DNA of 64,000 bases from Deltaproteobacteria bacterium CSP1-8 (GTDB lineage Bacteria > Desulfobacterota > Deferrimicrobia > Deferrimicrobiales > Deferrimicrobiaceae). The number at the start of each line of letters is the position of its first letter. Position 1 is the first letter of the stretch. Below, piece by piece: positions 43,901 to 51,408 of this stretch. Position numbers and translations under genes: made by a program. The stretch lies in NCBI GenBank assembly GCA_001443455.1, contig LDXO01000006.1:1-64000 (forward strand), in the 5' to 3' direction. A model generated the notes under the pieces. It saw nothing but the letters and a program-made list of their open reading frames with translations, was not told where the DNA came from and did no database searches.

Positions 43901-44064
43901 TGTCCCAAGGGACCGGCGCGGAGGTGCAGAGACCGCTGGCCACGGTCGTCATCGGGGGGCTGATCACGTCTACGTTGCTGACTCTCGTCGTTCTTCCCAC
44001 CCTCTACCGGTGGTGGGAGACAAGGATCGAATCGAAAACCGACTCCAGGGAGACCTCCACATGA
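40972..44064 (+). CDS. czcA: Heavy-metal RND efflux pump (CzcA type)
   Basis: At 1030 residues it is full length for HME-RND pumps. In helix 4 it has DFGMIVDGSVVMMEN (near residue 400). The DFG-x3-DG...EN pattern fits CzcA-type divalent-cation (Zn/Co/Cd/Ni) exporters; monovalent Cu/Ag pumps have a different set. PVDAFPDVTNVQVQI and the second-half repeat (VGFIALFGVAMLNGIVMVS) are present. It uses proton flow to move metal from periplasm or cytoplasm outwards. Confidence 0.92.
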   Translation: MIDRILRFSLEQRLLVVVATLLLVGAGLWAMNRLPVDAFPDVTNVQVQILTQAGGMAPTEVEKQITFPIETTMGGLPRLQEVRSLSKIGLSVITVVFEDGVDIYFARQQVFERLQQARERLPKGIEPQLGPITTGLGEIYQYLVEGEKYDIRELRALQDWVVRPILRTVPGVTDVNSFGGQVKQYQVLIDPGKLKSLHLTLRDVMEAVERNNANRGAGYIEHREEQYIVRGLGLARGLEDLERIVVASRNGTPIHLDDVAQLRIGSEPRQGATTRDGKGEAVAGIVMMLQGASGKEVVAAAKEKVKTIQKLLPVGVRLVPYYDRTELVRKTIRTVRNNLLEGGLLVVAVLFYFLGNVRAALIVALVIPLSMLFSFLGMHWLRLSANLMTLGAIDFGMIVDGSVVMMENTMRKLAERKEGEGFIHTIFESAREVARPIVFGIGIIIIVYIPIVTLRDMEGKMFSPMAYTVGFALLGSLILTVTVVPALCSLLLKGRIVEETDPWLLRALREAYLPTLRKAMAHPGKTLGVTGAALVFALALVPFLGSEFLPTLDEGSITVQSFRLPSVSVTETVKTAAAVEKALLSFPEVEKVVSRAGRPEIANDPMGIDISDISVNLKPRGEWKTARNKEELVDKMRERLENIPGMSFSFTQPIALRVDELVSGVKSQIAVKVFGEDMESLKAKGEEIARVIEKVRGAADVTVEKVSGLGYLQVEIDRAAIARYGINVSDIQDVLEVAVGGKPVSELFEGQRRFSIALRFPEHLSNDVEKIGEILVPAPGGAWVPIKQLGRVYTEEGPAQISRENGSRRIVVECNVSGRDIGSFVADAQEAIEAKVKLSPGYYITWGGQFENQQRALARLSVILPICLALIFILLFSTFNSVRQAFLIILNVPFALIGGIVSLFLRGLPLSVSGAVGFIALFGVAMLNGIVMVSYFNKLREIGVPLDDAILKGAAVRLRPVLMTAMVASLGFIPMALSQGTGAEVQRPLATVVIGGLITSTLLTLVVLPTLYRWWETRIESKTDSRETST

Positions 44065-44405
44065 AGCAGATCATCGCCTTCATCAAGCCTCACATGCTTT
44101 CCAACATGACGACGGCTCTCAAGAACCTGCCGGGACTAACCGGGATGAGCATTTCCGAAGTAGGAGGGTTCGGCCGCGGGAGGGCCAGGAACGCCGCGGC
44201 GCGAATATCCCAGGACCTTGTGAATTACTACACGCCGCGCGTCCGAATCGAGATCTTCTGTCGCGACGAATCGACGGAGGAGATCGTTTCCAATATCGAA
44301 AAGACCGCCCACACAGGCCTGCGGGGCGACGGGAAGATCTATGTGACAAATGTGGAGACTGGCGTCCGAATCAGCACGGGAGACCGGAGCGAAGGGGCCG
44401 TTTGA
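44061..44405 (+). CDS. P-II-like signalling protein of the efflux operon
   Basis: The 114-residue protein has the GlnB fold: MKQIIAFIKPHMLSNMTTAL, then the glycine-rich T-loop base GGFGRGRARNAA and the RIEIFCRDESTEEIVSNI strand-helix, ending in the DGKIYVTNVETGVRI segment. The T-loop is short and lacks the modifiable Tyr of nitrogen P-II proteins; the Cys and acidic cluster may serve another signal. The ATG overlaps the czcA stop (ATGA). P-II-like proteins linked to metal RND pumps are known as a distinct subgroup; a metal- or nucleotide-sensing role is inferred. Confidence 0.8.
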   Translation: MKQIIAFIKPHMLSNMTTALKNLPGLTGMSISEVGGFGRGRARNAAARISQDLVNYYTPRVRIEIFCRDESTEEIVSNIEKTAHTGLRGDGKIYVTNVETGVRISTGDRSEGAV

Positions 44406-44548
44406 TCGAAAACGTCAAGATGCCGCACCCGAAATCAAATTGTCTGAACCTGTTCGCTTTCTGCGGAATCCAGTTCCGATTCATCAGCGGATCATTGTCG
44501 GTCCCCCAAGTCACCGATTGTCCCCGGCATTTCATTCATTGCATAAAA

Positions 44549-45724
44549 TTATATGTTTTTCAGGGCATTATGGAGATCTCCGATCAGGTCCTTCGCCGCC
44601 TCCATCCCGATGGAGAAGCGGATCATGGAATCGGTGATTCCCCTCTTCCGCCGTTCTTCCGGGGTCAGCCCGAAATGAGTGGTCGTCATCGGCTGGGTCG
44701 CGAGGCTCTCCGGGCCGCCGAGGCTCGGGGCGATGAGGAAAAGCTCAAGGCGGTCAACGACCTTCGTTGCATCTTCCCCCGATCCATGGATCTCCAGGGT
44801 CAGCATCCCCCCGAATCCGGACATCTGGGATCTCGCCAGATCGTGCTGGGGGAAATCCGGCAGTCCCGGATACAGGACCCTGGCGACCTTCGGATGGTCC
44901 CTCATCGCTTCCGCCACGGCCTGCGCGGTCTGGTTCTGCCTCTCCACGCGAATGGGCAGCGTCCGCAGGCTCCTCGCCAGAAGGGCGGCGATTTCGGGAG
45001 CCATCATCTGCCCCAGGTTCTTCCTCCAGGGGGCAACCGCTTCGATCAGGTCCTTCGACCCCATGAGGGCCCCGCCCGTCAGGTCGCTGTGGCCTCCCAG
45101 GTATTTGGTGGCGCTGTGAACGGCGATATCCGCGCCGAGGGCCAGCACCTGCTGATTGATGGGGGAGGCGAAGGTGTTATCGACGGCCACGAGGGCACCG
45201 AACGAGCGGGAAAGCCTGCAGATCTCCCTGATGTCGAAGATCTCCATCGTCGGGTTCGTGGGGGTTTCGAAAAAGACGAGGCCCGGCCCCTCTTTTTGCA
45301 AAACCTCCGCAAGTCTTCCCGCATCCTCTCCCTGGAGCAGGAACGTCGGTACCCCCACGAGGGGCAGCTGATCGGAGAGCAACTGCAGCGTGCCGCCGTA
45401 CGCGTTCCCCAGGCAAACGATCCCCCTCCGGCCGTGGGCGAAAAAGAGCGCGGCCTCCGCCGCCATGCCCGAGGAAAAAACAAGGGCCGATTCCGCGTTT
45501 TCCAGGCTCGCGAGCTTGACCTCCACGCTCCGTATCGTCGGGTTCAGCCCGTACCGGGTGTAGAGATTCCCGGGCCGCCTCCCTTCCACCACGTCGAGGA
45601 GATCGGCCGTGGAGGTGAATCCGAAGGTGGTGGTGTTGTAGATCGGAGTATGCGGGGATCCTTCTGCGTCTCTCACCTCCCCCGCATGCACGCACCGTGT
45701 GGAAAGATCGTGATCGCTCTTCAT
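44549..45724 (-). CDS. PLP-dependent Cys/Met-metabolism lyase
   Basis: The 391-residue protein has STRCVHAGEV, PIYNTTTFGF, YTRYGLNPTIRSVE, SSGMAAEAAL and the PLP lysine in VHSATKYLGGHSDLTGG near residue 200. It belongs to the cystathionine gamma-lyase/O-acetylhomoserine sulfhydrylase/methionine gamma-lyase group, a second member besides that at 19.2 kb. Which activity it has cannot be decided by these motifs. It ends an operon starting with an ArsR regulator, with an MFS carrier and a desulfurase. Confidence 0.85.
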   Translation of the reverse strand: MKSDHDLSTRCVHAGEVRDAEGSPHTPIYNTTTFGFTSTADLLDVVEGRRPGNLYTRYGLNPTIRSVEVKLASLENAESALVFSSGMAAEAALFFAHGRRGIVCLGNAYGGTLQLLSDQLPLVGVPTFLLQGEDAGRLAEVLQKEGPGLVFFETPTNPTMEIFDIREICRLSRSFGALVAVDNTFASPINQQVLALGADIAVHSATKYLGGHSDLTGGALMGSKDLIEAVAPWRKNLGQMMAPEIAALLARSLRTLPIRVERQNQTAQAVAEAMRDHPKVARVLYPGLPDFPQHDLARSQMSGFGGMLTLEIHGSGEDATKVVDRLELFLIAPSLGGPESLATQPMTTTHFGLTPEERRKRGITDSMIRFSIGMEAAKDLIGDLHNALKNI

Positions 45725-45779
45725 GGGGCCTCCTCCAGGAAATTTCGAATGCTTTCCGGTTTCCGATCTTTTCGTTGAA

Positions 45780-46901
45780 CTATGTGGCTTCTTTCAGCAA
45801 GCGGATTACCTCTTCCAGTTCTTCCCACGTCGTCGTCCGGCCAAGGCTGAACCGGACCGCGCCCATTCCCTCCTCCGACGGGACGCGCATCGCGGCGAGG
45901 ACCGGGGAAAGGGTCACAGATCCGGCATGGCACGCGGAACCGGTCGAGGCCGCAACTCCGGGGAGGCGCGCAAGCACTTCCGCCCCCACGCGGCCCGCGA
46001 AGTTGACGTTGAGTGTGTTGGGAAGCCGTTCCGTCGGATGGCCGTTGAGCGTCACCCTGTCTCCAAATATTGCTTTCAGCCCTTCGAAGAACCTGTCCCG
46101 CAGCAACTGCACCTGCGGCATCCCGACCCACTTCCTTGCCGCCTCGCAGGCCGCGCCCAGCGCCACTGCGAGAAGGACGTTCTCCGTCCCCGCCCGGCGG
46201 CCGACCTCGTGCCCCGCGCCGTGGACGAACGGCTCGATCTTCGTCCCCTCCCGGAGGTAAAGGGCGCCGATCCCTTTTGGCGCGTATACCTTGTGCCCGG
46301 CGACCGAGAGCAGATCCACGCCCAGCTCTTCGACGTCGGTTGAAATCTTCCCGACGGACTGGGCGGCGTCCGTATGAAACGGAATCCCGGCCTCGCGGGT
46401 GATTGCAGCAATCCCGGGGATCGGCTCGATCGTGCCCACTTCGTTGTTGGCGTGCATCACCGTGATGAGGATCGTACGCGGGGTGATCGACTTCCGGACG
46501 TCGTCGGGATCGACACTGCCGTATCGGTCAACCGGCAGGACAGTCACCTTCGCGCCGAGCGACCGTTCGAGGAACCGGCACGGCTCGATCGTCGCCGGGT
46601 GCTCGACCGCGGTCGTGACGATGTGGTCGCCCCGGTCCCGGTTCGCAAGGAAGATCCCCTTGATGGCGTGGTTGTTCGCCTCGCTCCCGCCGCTGGTGAA
46701 AACGACCTCCGTGGGATCGCAGCCAAGGAGCCCCGCAACCTGCGTACGCGCCTTTTCCAAGGCGTCCTTCGCCGGCATACCGGCCCAATGCAGGCTTGAC
46801 GGATTCCCGTAATGATCGGTCAAAAACGGCCGCATCGCCTCGACGGCCTCGGGAGCGATCGGAGTGCTGGCGTTGAAATCGAGATATATCAGGGCGCTCA
46901 T
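45780..46901 (-). CDS. Cysteine desulfurase (NifS/IscS type)
   Basis: The 373-residue PLP enzyme has DFNASTPIAPEA, AVEHPA, HTDAAQSVGK (with Asp for the PLP ring), the PLP lysine in SVAGHKVYAPKG near residue 200 and the catalytic cysteine loop STGSACHAGS near 325. It removes sulfur from cysteine as enzyme persulfide. No IscU or other Fe-S assembly gene is adjacent, so it may supply sulfur for something other than Fe-S clusters. It is 10 bases downstream of the MFS gene's start region, same strand. Confidence 0.88.
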   Translation of the reverse strand: MSALIYLDFNASTPIAPEAVEAMRPFLTDHYGNPSSLHWAGMPAKDALEKARTQVAGLLGCDPTEVVFTSGGSEANNHAIKGIFLANRDRGDHIVTTAVEHPATIEPCRFLERSLGAKVTVLPVDRYGSVDPDDVRKSITPRTILITVMHANNEVGTIEPIPGIAAITREAGIPFHTDAAQSVGKISTDVEELGVDLLSVAGHKVYAPKGIGALYLREGTKIEPFVHGAGHEVGRRAGTENVLLAVALGAACEAARKWVGMPQVQLLRDRFFEGLKAIFGDRVTLNGHPTERLPNTLNVNFAGRVGAEVLARLPGVAASTGSACHAGSVTLSPVLAAMRVPSEEGMGAVRFSLGRTTTWEELEEVIRLLKEAT

Positions 46902-46911
46902 GTGGTTATCC

Positions 46912-48195
46912 TCATCGTATCGTTACGCGATGGGTTTCGGACATGCGGACGGCCACCACGACGCCGGAAACGAAGGTGAGTCCTCCGATGGCGGCGATGG
47001 CCCAGACCACGCCGAAACGATCGGCCACGATCCCCGACAGGAGCGCCCCGAAGGCGTAACCGGCGTCCCGCCAGAGCCGGTAGACCCCCACGGCGGAGGC
47101 TCGCCAGGAGGGGTGGGCGACGTCCCCGATGGCGGCCAGCAGGGTCGGGTACACCATGGCGGTCCCGATGCCGAGGAGAACGGCGCCCGCCATCCAGGGG
47201 GGAAAGGAATCCACGGCGGCAATCAGCCAGATTCCGACCGCCTGGACCCACATCCCGCCCGCGATCATCCATTTCCTGCCGATATGGTCGGAGATCGCGC
47301 CGGTCAAAAGCTGGCAGATTCCCCAGACCGCCGGGTAGGTAGCGGCCAGGATCGCGATCCTCTCCACGGAGAGGTGCGCGGCGGCGAAAAAGAGGGGGAA
47401 GAGCCCCCACGCCATCCCGTCGTTCAGGTTGTTCACCATCCCCGCCTGGCTGCAGGAGAAGAGGTTCGGGTCACGGTAGCTGGTGCGCGTGAAGATTTCC
47501 ATGAACGACACGGGCTCCGCGCCGCCCTGGCCCTTCGCCTCATGGCGGGCGTGCCCGTGGGTCTCCCGGACGAAGAAGATCGAGAGGAGAAGACCCGCGG
47601 CGGCAATTCCGATCCCCAGGTAGAAGGGAGCGGGGCGCAACCCATAGGCGGCTGCGATATACCCCGACGCCAGCGCCGCCAGGGATACCGCGAAATACCC
47701 GGAGAACTCGTTGAGCCCCATCGCCAGGCCCCGCCGCTGCGGCCCCACCAGGTCGATCTTCATGATGACGGTGGTCGACCAGCAAAGCCCCTGATTGATC
47801 CCTAAGAGAAAATTGGCGGCGGTGACCCATCCCCACGAGGGGGCCCACATCAACATGAAGGGAACGGGCAATCCGACGATCCAGCCGCCGACAAGGAGCC
47901 CCTTCCGCCCGATCCGGTCGGAAAACCGCCCCGCCGCCAGGTTCGTAAAGGCCTTGACGAACCCGAAACCCACGATGAACGACAGGATGACACTCTTGGA
48001 GGTCAGCCCGAACTCCCGCTCCGCGATGAGCGGCAGGATCGCCCGCTCCAGCCCCACCATCCCTCCGACGAAGGCGTTGACCAGAACCAGGAGGGAGAAC
48101 TGGGGAAGGTTCTGCCGAAGCCCCAGGACCGGTGCGGGGTCCGGAAGGCCGGGCGTCCCGCCATTTTCTGCCGCTTGCTCGGCTGTCCTTCTCAA
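46912..48195 (-). CDS. MFS transporter
   Basis: The 427-residue protein has 12 predicted helices and the MFS loop motif GRFSDRIGRKGLLVGG between helices 2 and 3, with a second GAISDHIGRKWMIAGG in the second half. A central His/Glu-rich cytoplasmic loop (THGHARHEAKGQGGAE) separates the halves. The substrate is unknown. The start may be TTG 48195, preceded by GGGGGG. It lies directly after the ArsR regulator's operon position, so its substrate may be metal- or metalloid-related. Confidence 0.85.
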   Translation of the reverse strand: MRRTAEQAAENGGTPGLPDPAPVLGLRQNLPQFSLLVLVNAFVGGMVGLERAILPLIAEREFGLTSKSVILSFIVGFGFVKAFTNLAAGRFSDRIGRKGLLVGGWIVGLPVPFMLMWAPSWGWVTAANFLLGINQGLCWSTTVIMKIDLVGPQRRGLAMGLNEFSGYFAVSLAALASGYIAAAYGLRPAPFYLGIGIAAAGLLLSIFFVRETHGHARHEAKGQGGAEPVSFMEIFTRTSYRDPNLFSCSQAGMVNNLNDGMAWGLFPLFFAAAHLSVERIAILAATYPAVWGICQLLTGAISDHIGRKWMIAGGMWVQAVGIWLIAAVDSFPPWMAGAVLLGIGTAMVYPTLLAAIGDVAHPSWRASAVGVYRLWRDAGYAFGALLSGIVADRFGVVWAIAAIGGLTFVSGVVVAVRMSETHRVTIR

Positions 48196-48341
48196 AAACT
48201 ATTCCCCCCTAGAACGTCACGACGCGGGGCCTCCGGGACCAGCGTGGAGAGATCCTTCATCCTCGTTTGCGAAATCACCATCGCCAGCTTCATCGTCGCC
48301 CGCCACCTCCTGCGGAAATTTCGCGCTATTTGCTCGAAGCG

Positions 48342-48698
48342 TCAGCCACGAGAGCCCGCCGGTTCCTTTCTCGCCCGCTCCTTCTCGCGGTCGATCTGAT
48401 CCTTCGTCTTGCGAAGGATGGGCAGATCGGCGGCTAATAGGTCGAGGATCCCTTCCACCAGCTTCGGGCGGCTCAGGTAGTAGCAGCGAAGCGCTCCGTC
48501 CTGGGCGAAATCCACAAGCCTCGCGTTGCGCAGGACCGTCAGGTGCTGGGAGATGTTCACTTGGGTGACGGGAAGGATCTCCTCCATATCCGTCACGCAC
48601 TGCGTCCCCTTGCGCAACTCGTCCAGGATCTGCAGTCGTGTAGGGTGGGCAAAGGCTTTCAGCAGATCCCCCCATTCGTACGCGCGGTCGGCGTCCAT
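48342..48698 (-). CDS. ArsR-family transcriptional regulator
   Basis: The 118-residue winged-helix protein has KAFAHPTRLQILDELRKGTQCV, then the recognition helix region VNISQHLTVLRNARLVDF, DGALRCYYLSRPK after it. Only one or two Cys are present (TQCV; LRCYY), so the classic ELCVCDL metal site is absent and its inducer is unknown. It is first in the minus-strand operon with the MFS carrier, desulfurase and lyase. It probably binds the dyad at 48718. Confidence 0.85.
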   Translation of the reverse strand: MDADRAYEWGDLLKAFAHPTRLQILDELRKGTQCVTDMEEILPVTQVNISQHLTVLRNARLVDFAQDGALRCYYLSRPKLVEGILDLLAADLPILRKTKDQIDREKERARKEPAGSRG

Positions 48699-48717
48699 TT
48701 CGCCTCCACTAATAACG

Positions 48718-48731
48718 TTAGAATGTTCTTA
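48718..48731. promoter_or_regulatory. Candidate ArsR operator
   Basis: TTAGAATGTTCTTA is an imperfect palindrome 19 bases upstream of the arsR start and within the intergenic space shared with the divergent sigma gene. It fits the A/T-rich dyads of ArsR proteins. Confidence 0.35.
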
Positions 48732-48866
48732 CATTACATGGGATGCGGTAAAAAGCAAGAAGTTGAACGGCAGGAACGAAAACCCGGGGTTCCGTGCGGG
48801 CGGATATTCTTTGGTAACATTCCGGGGAATCCGCTATCTACTTCGTGCAGGGAGGAAAAAGCGAAG

Positions 48867-49535
48867 ATGCCGAAAGAGGAAAAAGATCTTCTTCGAGAGT
48901 CCGCCCGGGGCGATGCCGCGTCGTTCGGGGAGATCGTCCGGAAATACCAGTACCTTGTCTACGCGGTGGCACTGCAAATCGTCAAGAACCCCGCGGCCGC
49001 CCAGGACATCGCGCAGGAGACCTTCGTCTCCGCGTTCGCGGCGCTGAAGGATCTCCGGTCGCCGGAAGCGTTCCCGTCGTGGCTGCGGAAGATCGCACGC
49101 AACAAGGCCCTCGCCTGGCGGAAAGAACAGGACCGACTCGCGCCGCTGGAAGATGCGGGGGTCCTGCGGTCGCCGGCCGAGGCGTCAGAAATGGAGAAGG
49201 AAGACGAACGCAACGAGGCCGATGCGTTCCAGGCGGAGGTCCGCAAGGTCGTCTCCTCCCTCTCGGATGCGCTTCGGTTTCCCCTCCTGCTTTGCTACCT
49301 CGACGGCGTCCCCACGGGGGAGGCGGCCCGCTTCTTAGGCATCTCGGAGGGGGCCGTCCGGAAACGGCTTCACGACGGAAAGAAGAAGCTCCAGCAACGG
49401 ATCGTGAAGATGGCGGAAAAGACGTTGCAGGAATATCGGCTTCCCCGGGACTTCGCCAGGCGGTGCATCTGCGGATGTCGGCGAGCGCGGCAGGCACAAG
49501 TGAAAAAAACCGGGAATCGGGCGGAAAGGAGGTGA
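48867..49535 (+). CDS. ECF-type sigma factor with C-terminal Cys cluster
   Basis: The 222-residue protein has region 2 (YQYLVYAVALQIVKNPAAAQDIAQETFVSAFAAL near residues 25-58) and region 4 (GVPTGEAARFLGISEGAVRKRLHDGKKKL near 155-182). After region 4 it carries an unusual tail with RRCICGCRRA. Tails of this sort may bind a metal or a partner. ATG 48867 follows GGAGGAAAAAG. A tiny Cys-rich gene follows five bases downstream. The cognate anti-sigma is not evident. Confidence 0.85.
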   Translation: MPKEEKDLLRESARGDAASFGEIVRKYQYLVYAVALQIVKNPAAAQDIAQETFVSAFAALKDLRSPEAFPSWLRKIARNKALAWRKEQDRLAPLEDAGVLRSPAEASEMEKEDERNEADAFQAEVRKVVSSLSDALRFPLLLCYLDGVPTGEAARFLGISEGAVRKRLHDGKKKLQQRIVKMAEKTLQEYRLPRDFARRCICGCRRARQAQVKKTGNRAERR

Positions 49536-49540
49536 TCCTG

Positions 49541-49648
49541 TTGGCCAAGAAGGGAAATTGCGGGTGCGGTTGCGTCCCGCCGGGAAAGACCAGCAAGCCG
49601 AACGCCATGGCGGTGAAGGGGAAGGCGACGAAGAAGGCGGCGAAGTGA
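49541..49648 (+). CDS. 35-residue Cys-rich peptide
   Basis: The TTG at 49541 lies eight bases after AGGAGG, part of AAGGAGGTGATC (49526-49537), an extended match to the 16S rRNA 3' end. The peptide begins (M)AKKGNCGCGCVPPGKTS and ends in Lys/Ala-rich sequence. The CGCGC cluster mirrors CICGC at the end of the sigma factor, whose stop codon lies within the ribosome site. Likely a metal-binding or regulatory partner of the sigma factor; no family is recognised. Confidence 0.65.
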   Translation: MAKKGNCGCGCVPPGKTSKPNAMAVKGKATKKAAK

Positions 49649-49669
49649 GGCAGAAGGTTACCGGTGAGA

Positions 49670-49697
49670 AAGGGGCCCGCAAAGACTCGGGCCCCTT
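49670..49697. terminator. Bidirectional hairpin terminator
   Basis: AAGGGGCCCG and CGGGCCCCTT form a perfect 10-bp stem with an 8-base loop between the convergent Cys-rich peptide gene and the lipoprotein gene. No long T-run follows. Confidence 0.55.
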
Positions 49698-49732
49698 CTC
49701 CGAGAATCCGGTCCTTTTCAGGAAGGCAACCG

Positions 49733-51235
49733 TTACTTCATGCCGATTCCGAGTTGATACCCTCCGTTTCCGTCCGAGAAGGTAGCGACCATCAGGTCCT
49801 TCGCCGGATTCATGAGCCCGGAGTAGGTCTGGGCCATCATCGGGTTCATCATTCCCCCGCCCATGCCCGTTCCGCCCATGGTGATGACGCCGGACGAATT
49901 CATCGCGAACGTCGCCGGCTGCATGGAGAATGCGCCCGTCCTTCCCATCATGCCGTTGAACGCGGCCTGTCCGGTGGGATCCATCACCATCTGGCCGAAG
50001 TTCCAGTCCGTATCGTTCGGGTTGCCGGAGATTACGCCGTGCTGCATCCAGTCCCCCGTGAGATCGGTCGTGGAATAGGGCGCCCCCGCGTCCGACCTCA
50101 TCAGGACCATCAGGTCGTAATGTCCGCTCGCCCCGGTCCTTGTGACGACCATCATGTTTTTGTCCTGGGACATGACGCCGTGGAAGGTGTTGTCCCCCGA
50201 GGAAGTGACGATCCCGTCTCCGCCCATGGACACGAAGAAGGAGCTTCCGACTTCGCTCATGTCGTTATTGTGGGTTTGAATGGCGTTAACGATCGCGGTG
50301 CCGGGGGAACTCATTGTCATCGTTCCGGACGCCCATCCGGACGTCGCGTGGTCGCTGCCGGCGGTAAGCCGGTGGAAGTTCCAGGTTCCGAACAGATCGT
50401 TTTGTGCGAAGGCGCCTCCCCGCTTCCGGAAGATCATCAGGGCGCTGCCGCCCGTGTTGTCCGTCCAGGTGGCGGCCATCATGGTTTTGTCCTTCGACAG
50501 GAAGCCGTGGAAGGTGTTGTCGTCGCCCATCCCGACGATGCCGCAGGGGAACATCGAGAAAGGAACGTTGTCCGTGGACGGCCAGGGCATGCCGTTCCGG
50601 ATCAAGGACGTCATGCCGCCCATCCCCGTGTTATCCACGAATAGAACGCCGTGCATCCAGCCAATGGTTCCCGAGGTGGCCAGCGAATTGAAGTCCCAGG
50701 TTCCCTGCAGATCGCCCATCGAAAAAGCCGCACCGGAAAGGAAAGGCGGAATCGACCGGTTCTCTCCCCCTGCCATCACGCCGGGGTACCCCATGGGGTT
50801 GTTTGCAGGAAAAGCGTTCCCCTTGGTGAAGTCGGGACTGACCATCCCGAGATCGATGGTGTGGTTGTTCGCGGCGCTTGTCATTTGGAACACGTTCGTC
50901 GACCCCATGTAGACGGGGTAGATTCTTCCGGCATTCCCCGCCCCCTCGTTCTCCATCAGATAGAACCGGTAAGCGTTCCCCGTCGGCAGGGTCATGCCGA
51001 ATGTCTTCGGTGTGCCGGAGGCTGTAACGCGCCCTGCTTCGAGATCCGTGTCGTCGTCGACAGCGATGACCGTCGTTCCCGAAACCTGCCCTTGGATCGT
51101 GGCGGTTCCGGTACCAGGGACGGCAACCGTGCCGCTGCTATCCCCTGTCGTTCCGCCCCCTCCGCCGCACGCGGCGAGCAACAAGGCCATGACTGCGATG
51201 GAAAGAAATCCCTTGATCATTCTTTTGCTTTTCAT
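49733..51235 (-). CDS. Met-rich lipoprotein sharing an N-terminal module with the oxidase
   Basis: 500 residues with a lipoprotein signal (MALLLAACGGGGG). Residues 1-165 are almost the same as in the multicopper oxidase next door (GTATIQGQVSGT...VIAVDD, SGTPKTFGMTLPTG, GGENRSIPPFL). The rest is different: repeated TFHGFLSKDKTMMAATWTDN-like units suggest a repeat-built beta fold, and the C-terminal part is Met-rich (TGMGGGMMNPMMAQ). I do not recognise this second domain. Met-rich exported proteins often bind copper; that is inference. Confidence 0.75.
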   Translation of the reverse strand: MKSKRMIKGFLSIAVMALLLAACGGGGGTTGDSSGTVAVPGTGTATIQGQVSGTTVIAVDDDTDLEAGRVTASGTPKTFGMTLPTGNAYRFYLMENEGAGNAGRIYPVYMGSTNVFQMTSAANNHTIDLGMVSPDFTKGNAFPANNPMGYPGVMAGGENRSIPPFLSGAAFSMGDLQGTWDFNSLATSGTIGWMHGVLFVDNTGMGGMTSLIRNGMPWPSTDNVPFSMFPCGIVGMGDDNTFHGFLSKDKTMMAATWTDNTGGSALMIFRKRGGAFAQNDLFGTWNFHRLTAGSDHATSGWASGTMTMSSPGTAIVNAIQTHNNDMSEVGSSFFVSMGGDGIVTSSGDNTFHGVMSQDKNMMVVTRTGASGHYDLMVLMRSDAGAPYSTTDLTGDWMQHGVISGNPNDTDWNFGQMVMDPTGQAAFNGMMGRTGAFSMQPATFAMNSSGVITMGGTGMGGGMMNPMMAQTYSGLMNPAKDLMVATFSDGNGGYQLGIGMK

Positions 51236-51342
51236 TCCTTCCTCCCTGCAAAATGATTTTTAACGCTTTCGATTTCTCGTTGCTTCCTGTTTTTTGTTGG
51301 TTCCTGATCTATTGCTGTCCGGCTGTCGTCAGAAGCGGTATC
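50735..51342. repeat. Duplicated module, copy 2
   Basis: It covers the N-terminal 165 codons of the lipoprotein gene, the spacer upstream (TTCCTCCCTGCAAAATGATT) and a relic CGTCAGAAGCGGTATC, i.e. the last codons YRF-stop of a barrel gene. The same run is found in the same order at 52764-53358. Confidence 0.7.
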
Positions 51343-51408
51343 TCTTGAAGTTTGCCCGTATTCCTTTGACAACAACTTTCCCCCGAAGTATTGCGAAAAC
51401 ACTGAATG

